Of a DNA stretch of 5,450 nt, positions 1-5,450 are shown piece by piece. The translations under genes were made by a program, and so were the position numbers. The stretch covers positions 1-5,450 of the forward strand of contig DFNH01000035.1 of NCBI GenBank assembly GCA_002375985.1, given 5' to 3'. Below the pieces are notes generated by a model. That model was not told where the DNA came from and did not search any database. It was given only the letters and a program-made list of their open reading frames with translations. Positions within the stretch are counted from its first letter, which is position 1. Every line of letters starts with the position of its first letter. The DNA is from Firmicutes bacterium UBA3572. GTDB taxonomy: Bacteria > Bacillota > Desulfotomaculia > Desulfotomaculales > Desulforudaceae.

Positions 1-23
1 CCGCAACCGGCCAACGCCACCGC
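1..23. repeat. Terminal direct repeat, left copy
   Basis: Bases 1-23 are identical to bases 5428-5450, and the match reaches exactly to both window ends. It lies inside nrfD and keeps the same reading frame in both copies (encoding AVALAGC, then the first two bases of a Gly codon). Such an end-to-end overlap is what a circular contig or a collapsed tandem repeat leaves behind. It need not be a biological repeat in its own right. Confidence 0.95.
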
Positions 24-230
24 AGGGAACACCAGGTACTTCCACAGACCCCAGGTCCATTCGTCGTTCAAGTTGGTCACCGGACCCAGGAAGCCCCCCG
101 TGTCACCCAGGCCGAAGGCGAAACGGTATCCGGCCACCGCCAGAAACACGAGCATAAAGGCCAGCATCGCCCAGCGCCACGGGGTCAGCCGGAAACCGAA
201 TCTTGCGCTGTACCTTTCGTCGTAAGCCAC
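1..230 (-). CDS. nrfD: NrfD/HybB-like quinone-interacting membrane subunit of formate dehydrogenase, N-terminal part (runs off the left edge)
   Basis: This is the beginning of the membrane anchor of the complex, which should pass electrons from the beta subunit to menaquinone. I translated it by hand from a GTG start at 230-228, chosen because a GGAGGG ribosome site (244-239) lies 8 nt upstream, the same spacing as the gene before it. It gives 76 full codons beginning MAYDERYSARFGFRLTPW. Residues about 18-38 form the first membrane helix, followed by an FGLG motif and a WTWGLW motif (residues 58-63) that opens helix 2. The order FGLG, then WG-x-W, then a Gly/Ala-rich helix matches E. coli HybB. 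The frame is open to base 1. The remainder is found at the right edge (5450-4446): the two ends share 23 bases in the same frame, and joining them gives 403 residues, near the roughly 390 of HybB. The gap to the upstream beta gene is 39 nt, so the two are co-transcribed. No haem-ligand pattern of FdnI is apparent. Confidence 0.88.
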   Translation of the reverse strand, partial: MAYDERYSARFGFRLTPWRWAMLAFMLVFLAVAGYRFAFGLGDTGGFLGPVTNLNDEWTWGLWKYLVFPAVALAGC

Positions 231-238
231 TTTCCGCA

Positions 239-244
239 CCCTCC
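239..244 (-). promoter_or_regulatory. Ribosome binding site of nrfD
   Basis: GGAGGG on the minus strand, 8 nt before the GTG at 230-228. This site decides the start of the membrane subunit, because no ATG lies nearby in frame. Confidence 0.85.
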
Positions 245-269
245 TCTTTTCTTTGGTTATCCGCGCTGA

Positions 270-1052
270 CTAGTGACCGCCGTCTTCGTTCTCCGCGCGC
301 CGCTTGGTGTAAACGTAGAACGCCGCGAAGAGGATCGGCAGACCGACAGCCAGGATGGGCGCCTTGCTGATGTACTTCCAGGTGTATTTGGGAATGCTCT
401 CGTGCATGACATCCGTCCGGAAGCCGAGTTCCTCGAAAGGCACGTCGGAGATATAAAGCCAGGACGTGCCGCCCACCTCTTTCTCTCCAAAGATGTGGTC
501 CACGTACTTGTCCGGGTTCTTGGCAATCCGTTCCCGGGCTTCCTTGAGGAGCGCGTCGCGCTCGCCGAACTTTAGGGCACCGGTCGGGCAGGTCGCCACG
601 CAAGCCGGTTTTAAGCCTCGCACTAAGCGGTCGTAGCACATGTCACACTTACGCACCCGTGAGAAAACCTCGTCCCACTTCAGCTGGATGTTCAAAAAGG
701 GACAGGCCAACTGGCAGTAACGGCAGCCGGTGCAGATCTCGGGGTTGAAATACACAACCGCGCCTTCCGGGGTCTTTTTGTAGGCATGCACAAAGCAGGC
801 CTCGAAGCAGATCGGCTCCAAGCAGTGAAAGCACTGCATCTTGACAGCGCGCCACTGGACCTTATCGCCCTTTTCAATGGTGTGGAAGTTCACCAGCGTG
901 ACGTTGTTGAAGTTCATTTGGGGCGGGTTGGTCCGGCTGGCGGTAAAGGTCGTCTTGGTCGCCGGCAGGTCGTTCCAGTTCTTGCAGGCCACCTGGCACC
1001 CCCGGCAGCCGATGCACTTGGTGATGTCGACTAACACTCCGTACTGACCCAC
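270..1052 (-). CDS. fdnH: Formate dehydrogenase iron-sulfur (beta) subunit with C-terminal membrane helix
   Basis: This is the electron-transfer subunit linking the catalytic subunit to the membrane protein. The 260-residue product carries 16 cysteines in four ferredoxin-type groups, enough for four [4Fe-4S] clusters: C13-C16-C19-C23, C74-C77-C82-C86, C107-C110-C113-C117 and C136-C139-C151-C155. This is the FdnH/HybA/DmsB-like layout. After the clusters, a tail follows with a single hydrophobic helix at about residues 230-249 and a positively charged KRR stop, as in FdnH, which anchors the subunit with its cluster domain outside. It has no Tat signal of its own, so it is presumably exported together with the alpha subunit. 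The start is GTG (1052-1050), supported by GGAGGG 8 nt upstream, and the stop is TAG. It begins 48 nt after the alpha gene, and nrfD begins 39 nt after it. It is a little shorter than E. coli FdnH (294 residues). A HybA-type hydrogenase subunit is the alternative, but the neighbouring FdnG-type gene decides for formate dehydrogenase. Confidence 0.95.
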   Translation of the reverse strand: MGQYGVLVDITKCIGCRGCQVACKNWNDLPATKTTFTASRTNPPQMNFNNVTLVNFHTIEKGDKVQWRAVKMQCFHCLEPICFEACFVHAYKKTPEGAVVYFNPEICTGCRYCQLACPFLNIQLKWDEVFSRVRKCDMCYDRLVRGLKPACVATCPTGALKFGERDALLKEARERIAKNPDKYVDHIFGEKEVGGTSWLYISDVPFEELGFRTDVMHESIPKYTWKYISKAPILAVGLPILFAAFYVYTKRRAENEDGGH

Positions 1053-1060
1053 TTAAATCA

Positions 1061-1066
1061 CCCTCC
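1061..1066 (-). promoter_or_regulatory. Ribosome binding site of the beta subunit
   Basis: GGAGGG on the minus strand, 8 nt before the GTG at 1052-1050. It supports the non-ATG start. Confidence 0.85.
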
Positions 1067-1100
1067 ACAGCATACGCTTTTAAAGTCCGCCGGTACTCCC

Positions 1101-4100
1101 CTAGACTTTATGGACGTTGCAGAGAAAAGCCTTGTATTCTGGGATCCTGGTGTTCGGATCACCAGCCGCCGGAGTAAGGTCGTTGCCGATAGCACCGGTC
1201 GCAAGGCCCTGAAAGCCCCAATGCCAGGGAATACACACCATCTCAATCTTCCGCCCCTGAACCGTCAACGGCCTGACCAACGAAGACACCGCCACCTTGG
1301 CTTTAAACTCGCTGCGGGCCGTCGCTACCCTGACCCAGTCGCCGCTTTTAAGCCCAAGCTTTTCCGCGAGGGTCTTGGAAATCATCACAAACATTTCGGG
1401 CGCCAACTCGACCAAATACGGCTGGTTCCGGGTCACACCCCCGGTCTGATAGTGCTCCGGAAGGCGAAAAGTAGTCGCCACGTACGGAAAATCAGCACTT
1501 TCGGCCGGGGCATACTTGTCGAAGATGCTTCCCTTCCAGAGTACGGCAAGCGGATTGTGCTGTTGGCCCGACATGCGGTTTCCGACCGGGCTCTCCACCG
1601 GCTCGTAGTGTTCCGGTACCGGACCGTCTTTTACCCCCGGGGCGAACAAACGCGCCTGCCCTTCCGGCAGCATGATAAACGCCTTGTCGGCCGTTTCCAC
1701 CGGTGGCAGTTTGGCGTTGAAGTCGGGGACATCGTTCTTGACCCAGCCGGTGCCGTTCCACCTGAAAAGCGCCCGCTCGGGATGCCAGGGCCTGCCGCTC
1801 GGATCAACAGAACACCGGTTATACAGGATACGCCGGTTGGCCGGCCAACTGAAGGCCCAGCGGTGGAAACAGGCTAAACCACTGGGGTCTACGTTGTCGC
1901 GCCGCTTGCACGGAGGATTGTGCACGTCATTGTAATACCCACTGTAGAGCCAATCGCCACAAGCCGTCGAGCCGTCGTCCGCCAGCTTGGTAAAGCTCTG
2001 TACCGGTGCACCTGTAGCAACTTCATAGCCGTTGATTTCCAAGGCGACCTTCACAACGTCGCACTCCGCCTCGCCGTAGTCCCACTTCATTTTAAGAATC
2101 GGGTCGGGAAACACACCGCCGTTTTCCTGGTATTCCTTCCGGATGGCTTTGAACAGCCGGTCAGCAATCCAAAGATCGCTGCGGGCCTCCCCGGGCGGCT
2201 CGACAGCCTGCCAGCGCCACTGGATCCAGCGGCCGCTGTTGGTTATCGACCCTTCTTTCTCGTAAGAACAAGCCGCCGGCAGTAAAAACACCTCGGTCGC
2301 GATCTTGGCCGGGTCGGCACCCGGAGCTTTCCAGAAAGCGGCCGTCTCGGTTTCGAATAGATCGACGCAAACCAGCCATTCTAAGTTCTTCATTGCCTCC
2401 CGGGCTTGAACCGCTGACGGGCCGCCCACCACTGGGTTTTGGCCCCAGGCAAACATGCCTTTGACCACACCCTTCGTCATATCCTGGAAGGTCGAGACGT
2501 GGGAATGATCCGCAGCAGTTTTAGGTAAGAAATCATAGCAGAAATCGTTTTCTCCCGTCGCATGCTCGCCATACCAAGCCTTAAGCATGCTGACCAGGAA
2601 CTTCGGCCGGTTTACCCAATAACCAGTAGAAGGGGTAGTTTTTTCCCTATACGCCGCCCATGTCGGGTGTGCCTTGGCACTGGGTACCGGGTTGTAACCG
2701 GGGAGGACATGAAACAACACACCTATATCGCATGCACCTTGCACGTTGGATTCGCCGCGCTCGGCGTTCACCCCACCGCCAGGTAGTCCCACGTTGCCGA
2801 GCAACAGCTGAAGCATAGCCAGCGCGCGGACGTTCTGGGTGCCGTGCGTATGCTGTGTAAGCCCCATACAGTAAATGGCGTTGCCGACCCTATCGGGTTT
2901 TCCAGTGCTACAGTAGAGCTTGCAGACTTCCTCGTAAACATCCGCCGGTGCGCCGGTAATCTCTGATACCGTCTTGATGTCGTAGCGGGACAGGTGCCGC
3001 TTCAAAATCTGAAACACGCAGTTGGGGTGCTGGAGTGTGGGATCTTTTTCCCCCGTGTACTGCCAGGTAGAAGTGTCGTACTTTCCACTTTCAAGAAAAC
3101 CGGAGAAAAGGCCGTCTTCGATTTTAAAGTCCGGATGGACGATATAGGACGCATTTGTGTAGGCCACCACGTACTCCCGGTGGAAAAGGTTGTTTTGGAT
3201 GGCGTAATTCATTATGCCGTTCAAGAAGGCCGTGTCGGTCCCGGGACGAAGCGGTACATAAAGATCGGCCATCGCCGCACTCTGGGTAAACCACGGATCG
3301 GCAACGATCAGCTTGCTCCCCTTTTGTTCTCTGCCTTTGGTTATCCAGCGGAAAGCTATCGGGTGGTTGCTCGCCGGGTTAGCACCAATCACAAGCCAGA
3401 CATCTGAATGTTGGAAATCATTCCAATGATTAGTCATCGCGCCTCTGCCGAAAGTGTTGGCCAGACCGGCCACCGTAACGGAATGTCAGAGACGGGCACA
3501 GTGATCAATGTGTACGGCACCGATTCCCCGCATCATCTTCTGCATCAGGTAATTCTCTTCGGTGTTCACCGTCGCACTGCCCAAAAGACTAATGGCCTGG
3601 GTGCGATTTACGGTTACGCCATCGGCATCAGTCCGCTCGAAAGTCGCATCACGGGTAGCCTTCACCCGCTTGGCGATTTCAGAGAGTGCCCAGTCCCAGG
3701 ATTTCTCTTCCCATTCGGTCGCAAACGGTGCACGGTAGAGGACCTTGGTGAGTCTCCTGGGGTTGCGAACCCGCGGCCGCTCGTACATGGAATGCCGCCG
3801 CTCGTTTTCCGCGACTACGAAGCTCACATCCGTGATCGCCTGTCCCTTGGGACACAGCGCACCTTGGTTGATGGGGTGGTCAGGATCACCCTGGCAGCCG
3901 ATCACCTTGCCGTCCCTGGTATGAATAATGATGCCGCAGCCAACACCGCAATAACAGCAGATGGTCGGCGTCTCCTCCGCGTATTGCAGTTTCCAGGGTG
4001 GCATTTCAGTGCGCTTTTTGAGCAGCAGTGCTTCGGCAGACCTGCCCCCGAAGGCGTCCAAGGCAGTCAGACCTGCCGCTCCGAGGCCGACGGATTTCAA

Positions 4101-4136
4101 GAAATCCCGTCTGCTAAGCTTTTTCATGGAAAACAC
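1101..4136 (-). CDS. fdnG: Selenocysteine-containing formate dehydrogenase catalytic (alpha) subunit, Tat-exported, with in-frame TGA
   Basis: This subunit oxidises formate to CO2 at a bis-pterin Mo or W centre. Reading the TGA at 3488-3486 as selenocysteine gives 1011 residues, against 1015 in E. coli FdnG. Without it, the gene looks like two ORFs (216 and about 790 residues). Residues 1-36 are a Tat signal with SRRDFLK at residues 8-14 and a hydrophobic stretch. One [4Fe-4S] cluster is bound by C60, C63, C67 and C95, followed by K97 in CPKG. Sec217 is followed by H218, and then VAGLANTFGRGAMTNHW, which closely resembles the FdnG active-site region. Pterin-binding signatures follow: LIVADPWFTQSA (276-287), LRPGTD (296-301), GLTQHTHGTQNVRA (425-438) and GGGVNAERGESNVQGACD (453-470). 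The last 130 or so residues form the molybdopterin dinucleotide-binding domain. The start is GTG at 4136, 4 nt after GGGAGG. An ATG at 4127-4125 (MKKLSRRDFLK) is an equally good start. The stop is TAG. It is first in the operon. Confidence 0.96.
3458..3472 (-). promoter_or_regulatory. Bacterial SECIS hairpin (apical part) directing selenocysteine insertion
   Basis: On the minus strand TGGCC-GGTCT-GGCCA forms a perfect 5-bp stem closing a GGUCU loop. The loop begins after exactly 18 nt following the TGA. From memory, E. coli fdhF has the same GGUCU loop 18 nt after its UGA. SelB recognises this loop in the mRNA and brings Sec-tRNA to the ribosome. A weaker lower stem is possible between CCG (about 3481-3479) and CGG further downstream. 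The element lies wholly within the coding sequence, so it also encodes VAGLA. Confidence 0.9.
3486..3488 (-). other. In-frame TGA codon read as selenocysteine (Sec217)
   Basis: The reading frame is TGT GCC CGT CTC TGA CAT on the minus strand, that is C-A-R-L-Sec-H. The conserved His follows at once, as in other formate dehydrogenases. Homology continues unbroken on both sides in the same frame, so this is recoding and not a nonsense mutation or frameshift. Confidence 0.95.
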
Positions 4137-4274
4137 AGGACCTCCCTTCAGTATTCCTCGCCCTACCAGCTAGTTAACCGCTTAAGATTGAGCAAACGCC
4201 ACTACCACCCTCCCTTCCGCTCCTTGTGAATGGTAGCACAAGAGGGCTTAACACCCCAACCCGCTTGTACCGTT
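4137..4274 (-). promoter_or_regulatory. Leader of the formate dehydrogenase operon, with possible structured RNA
   Basis: About 138 nt separate the predicted transcription start (near 4274) from the GTG start, and no ORF of note lies here. On the minus strand CTTGTG (4242-4237) can pair with CACAAG (4228-4223) around an 8-nt loop. That loop carries CTACCA (4236-4231), which is complementary to TGGTAG further down (4207-4202). The two pairings could form a pseudoknot or alternate. Molybdenum-enzyme operons sometimes have Moco riboswitches, but I cannot recognise that consensus here. The structure is inference from base pairing only. Confidence 0.4.
4141..4146 (-). promoter_or_regulatory. Ribosome binding site of the alpha subunit
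   Basis: GGGAGG on the minus strand. It ends 4 nt before the GTG at 4136 and 13 nt before the ATG at 4127. One spacing is short and the other long, so it does not settle which start is used. Confidence 0.7.
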
Positions 4275-4280
4275 GTTTGA

Positions 4281-4310
4281 ACTATAGCACGTCAATTCCA
4301 GGAATGTCAA
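4281..4310 (-). promoter_or_regulatory. Sigma70-type promoter with extended -10 for the fdh operon
   Basis: On the minus strand a consensus -35 TTGACA (4310-4305) is followed after 18 bp by TATAGT (4286-4281, five of six to TATAAT). TGC directly precedes it, which makes an extended -10. The DNA just upstream (about 4345-4311) is rich in A and T and could act as an UP element. An inverted repeat ATTCC-A-GGAAT (4295-4305) fills the spacer and touches the -35. It could be an operator. The predicted start of transcription is near 4274. Confidence 0.8.
4295..4305. promoter_or_regulatory. Candidate operator: inverted repeat ATTCC-A-GGAAT in the promoter spacer
   Basis: Two perfect 5-base arms around a single A lie between the -35 and -10 elements. 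GTCAAT occurs on each side as a direct repeat (4291-4296 and 4306-4311). The position suits a repressor site, but such a short palindrome can arise by chance and no regulator is encoded here. Confidence 0.3.
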
Positions 4311-4367
4311 TAGTCCCATTATTTTGTATATTCGCGCAAGTTAGGGTTTTTCCTGCCCGGGCGCACA

Positions 4368-4401
4368 TGAGAAAACCGGGAGACATCAACATCTCCCGGT
4401 T
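4368..4401 (-). terminator. Rho-independent terminator downstream of nrfD
   Basis: On the minus strand AACCGGGAGA (4401-4392) pairs perfectly with TCTCCCGGTT (4383-4374) around an 8-nt loop, a 10-bp stem. The stem ends in TT and runs on into TTCTC, giving a short U-tract. It lies 45 nt after the nrfD stop and about 60 bp before the fdh promoter. The plus strand lacks a T-tract after the stem, so the element works for the minus-strand operon. Confidence 0.85.
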
Positions 4402-4445
4402 ACCAAAATAGCTCTTTGTTTGGGGTTCATCGAACTGTCAATTGC

Positions 4446-5450
4446 CTACCCTTCCACCGTAGCCGGCGTTTGGGCCACGCCTTTCTCGACCTTTTCGGCG
4501 TCGGAAACGCCCTCAAGCACCCGGAAGTTCTCCACGAAGAACAGGATGACCAACAGCGCACCGATGATCAGGCCGAAGAAGCCGACCCACTCCATCCAGG
4601 TCGGGAAGTAGGTCTGGGTGTAGGCCGGCGCCAGCCCGGTGAACATCACGTTCGTCCGGTTCAGGATCACGCCCACGCCGGTCAAGATCGAAGCCGTCAA
4701 CAAACCGCCCACCGAGTTCCGAATCGACGGGGTCAGGAACATCACCAGCGGCACCAGCAGGAATACGACGTGCTCCAGCAGGAACATGTTACCCTGCAGG
4801 GTGCCGTTGAACACGTAACCCCACGCACCCCGCGCCGTCAGGTCCCAGACCTTCAGCACTACATAGAATGCCATGAGGCCGGCACCCACCAGGCAAAGGC
4901 TGGTCAATGACGGCATCAAGTCCTCGAACCGTTTGCCGTAGATCCGGCAAAGCGCCCAGCAGGAGAAGGTAACCACCGCCGGACCGACCATCAGCGAGGA
5001 AATCATGAAGAACCACGGAATCCAGAGCGACCACCAGGCCGGGTACAACTGGGTGGTGGCAATGAACAGACCGCCCAGGGACGCCTGGTGCAGGGTCGGC
5101 AGCATGATCCCGACGCAGATCAGAACCGGCATCGCTTTGTCCAGCGCTTTGTAGATCAGGGGCGCGTCGATGCGCTCAAAGGCAATGTGCCCGAACTCCA
5201 GGATCTGGATCGTCCAGTACAGGGTCATACACCACAGTACTTCAAACAGGATCGAGGTGTAGCCCCAGTAGACGAACGGGCGCCAGAAGTTGTAGTAGAC
5301 GGTGATGTCAAAAAGAAGCCCTACCATGGCGATGCTGTAACCCAAGAGGGATACAACCATGGCCACCCGCACAACCGGATAAAACCGCTTGATGTGCAGT
5401 ACGTGCGCCAGAAACACGGTGCCGTAACCGCAACCGGCCAACGCCACCGC
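4446..5450 (-). CDS. nrfD: NrfD/HybB-like quinone-interacting membrane subunit, C-terminal part (enters from the right edge)
   Basis: This is an integral membrane subunit that would take electrons from the beta subunit to menaquinone. The segment is open to the right edge. The GTG at 5447 is internal, without a ribosome site, and is not a start. Its first residues, VALAGCG, repeat the end of the fragment at 1-230. Joined, the protein has 403 residues and about ten membrane helices. The signature LPTLHQASLGGLF (residues 186-198 of the joined protein) matches LPTMHQSSMGSLM of HybB, and further HybB-like stretches are LLGYS, LFE-x3-CMT and YFPTWMEW. The C-terminal tail is short, charged and presumably cytoplasmic. 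The stop is TAG at 4448-4446, followed by a terminator hairpin. FdnI-type formate dehydrogenases use a four-helix cytochrome b here. This subunit is haem-free by family, and its link to formate dehydrogenase rests on the operon. Confidence 0.93.
   Translation of the reverse strand, partial: AVALAGCGYGTVFLAHVLHIKRFYPVVRVAMVVSLLGYSIAMVGLLFDITVYYNFWRPFVYWGYTSILFEVLWCMTLYWTIQILEFGHIAFERIDAPLIYKALDKAMPVLICVGIMLPTLHQASLGGLFIATTQLYPAWWSLWIPWFFMISSLMVGPAVVTFSCWALCRIYGKRFEDLMPSLTSLCLVGAGLMAFYVVLKVWDLTARGAWGYVFNGTLQGNMFLLEHVVFLLVPLVMFLTPSIRNSVGGLLTASILTGVGVILNRTNVMFTGLAPAYTQTYFPTWMEWVGFFGLIIGALLVILFFVENFRVLEGVSDAEKVEKGVAQTPATVEG
5428..5450. repeat. Terminal direct repeat, right copy
   Basis: This copy is identical to bases 1-23 and ends exactly at the last base of the window. 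Overlapping the two copies gives a closed sequence of 5427 bp and restores a full-length nrfD. Confidence 0.95.

Noticed and set aside
1110..1877. Plus-strand ORF of 255 residues opposite the alpha subunit C-terminal domain
   Set aside because: It is antisense to the conserved molybdopterin dinucleotide-binding domain and shows no motif. It is a shadow of a real gene in a GC-rich sequence.
3486..3488. Nonsense mutation or pseudogene splitting the catalytic subunit
   Set aside because: The TGA sits exactly at the active-site selenocysteine position, with the SECIS loop at the canonical distance, and the rest of the gene is intact in the same frame.
3408..4229. Plus-strand ORF of 273 residues opposite the alpha subunit N-terminal half
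   Set aside because: It is antisense to a gene with clear Tat, cluster and Sec motifs. It has no recognisable domain, and its composition (many His, Arg, Gly and Pro) is typical of a shadow frame.
4355..4362. GCCCGGGC palindrome between the terminator and the promoter
   Set aside because: It is an isolated 8-base GC palindrome with no T-tract, no second copy and no clear position relative to the promoter. It is likely chance.
4416..4910. Plus-strand ORF of 164 residues rich in His, Gln and Arg, opposite nrfD
   Set aside because: Its composition mirrors the hydrophobic codons of the membrane protein on the other strand. It has no credible independent coding evidence.
5428..5450. Attachment site or transposon-type direct repeat at the window ends
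   Set aside because: The repeat is flush with both sequence ends and lies within one continuous gene. There is no integrase, transposase or inverted repeat, so an end overlap explains it better.

Overview
The window holds one operon, read entirely on the minus strand, for a membrane-bound, molybdenum- or tungsten-containing, selenocysteine formate dehydrogenase of the FdnGHI (formate dehydrogenase-N) architecture. The usual cytochrome b subunit is replaced by a HybB/NrfD-type membrane protein. The organism is an anaerobic bacterium with a selenocysteine system and a Tat pathway. Strong GGAGG-type ribosome sites, GTG starts and the NrfD-type anchor would fit a clostridial (Peptococcaceae-like) or other sulfate-reducing or syntrophic anaerobe, but this placement is inference and not firm.

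Layout in transcription order (right to left): an extended -10 sigma70-type promoter (4281-4310); a structured leader of about 138 nt; the catalytic subunit gene (4136 to 1101), interrupted at 3488-3486 by an in-frame TGA that is read as selenocysteine, with a bacterial SECIS hairpin just after it; the four-cluster ferredoxin-like beta subunit (1052 to 270); and the start of the NrfD/HybB-like membrane subunit (230 to 1), which runs off the left edge. The rest of that membrane protein enters from the right edge (5450 to 4446) and is followed by a rho-independent terminator (4401-4374). There are no other credible genes. The long plus-strand ORFs are shadows.

The first 23 bases and the last 23 bases of the window are identical. 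Joining them makes the two nrfD fragments one in-frame gene of 403 codons, close to the family length. The window is therefore a closed 5427-bp path carrying exactly one promoter-operon-terminator unit. It is either a circular molecule, a tandemly repeated operon collapsed by assembly, or an assembly artefact. No replication gene or origin is visible, so tandem duplication or an assembly-graph cycle is more likely than a plasmid.

Together the genes would form an exported complex. The Tat-secreted alpha subunit oxidises formate outside the cytoplasmic membrane, electrons pass through four [4Fe-4S] clusters of the beta subunit, and the ten-helix NrfD-type subunit hands them to the (mena)quinone pool.
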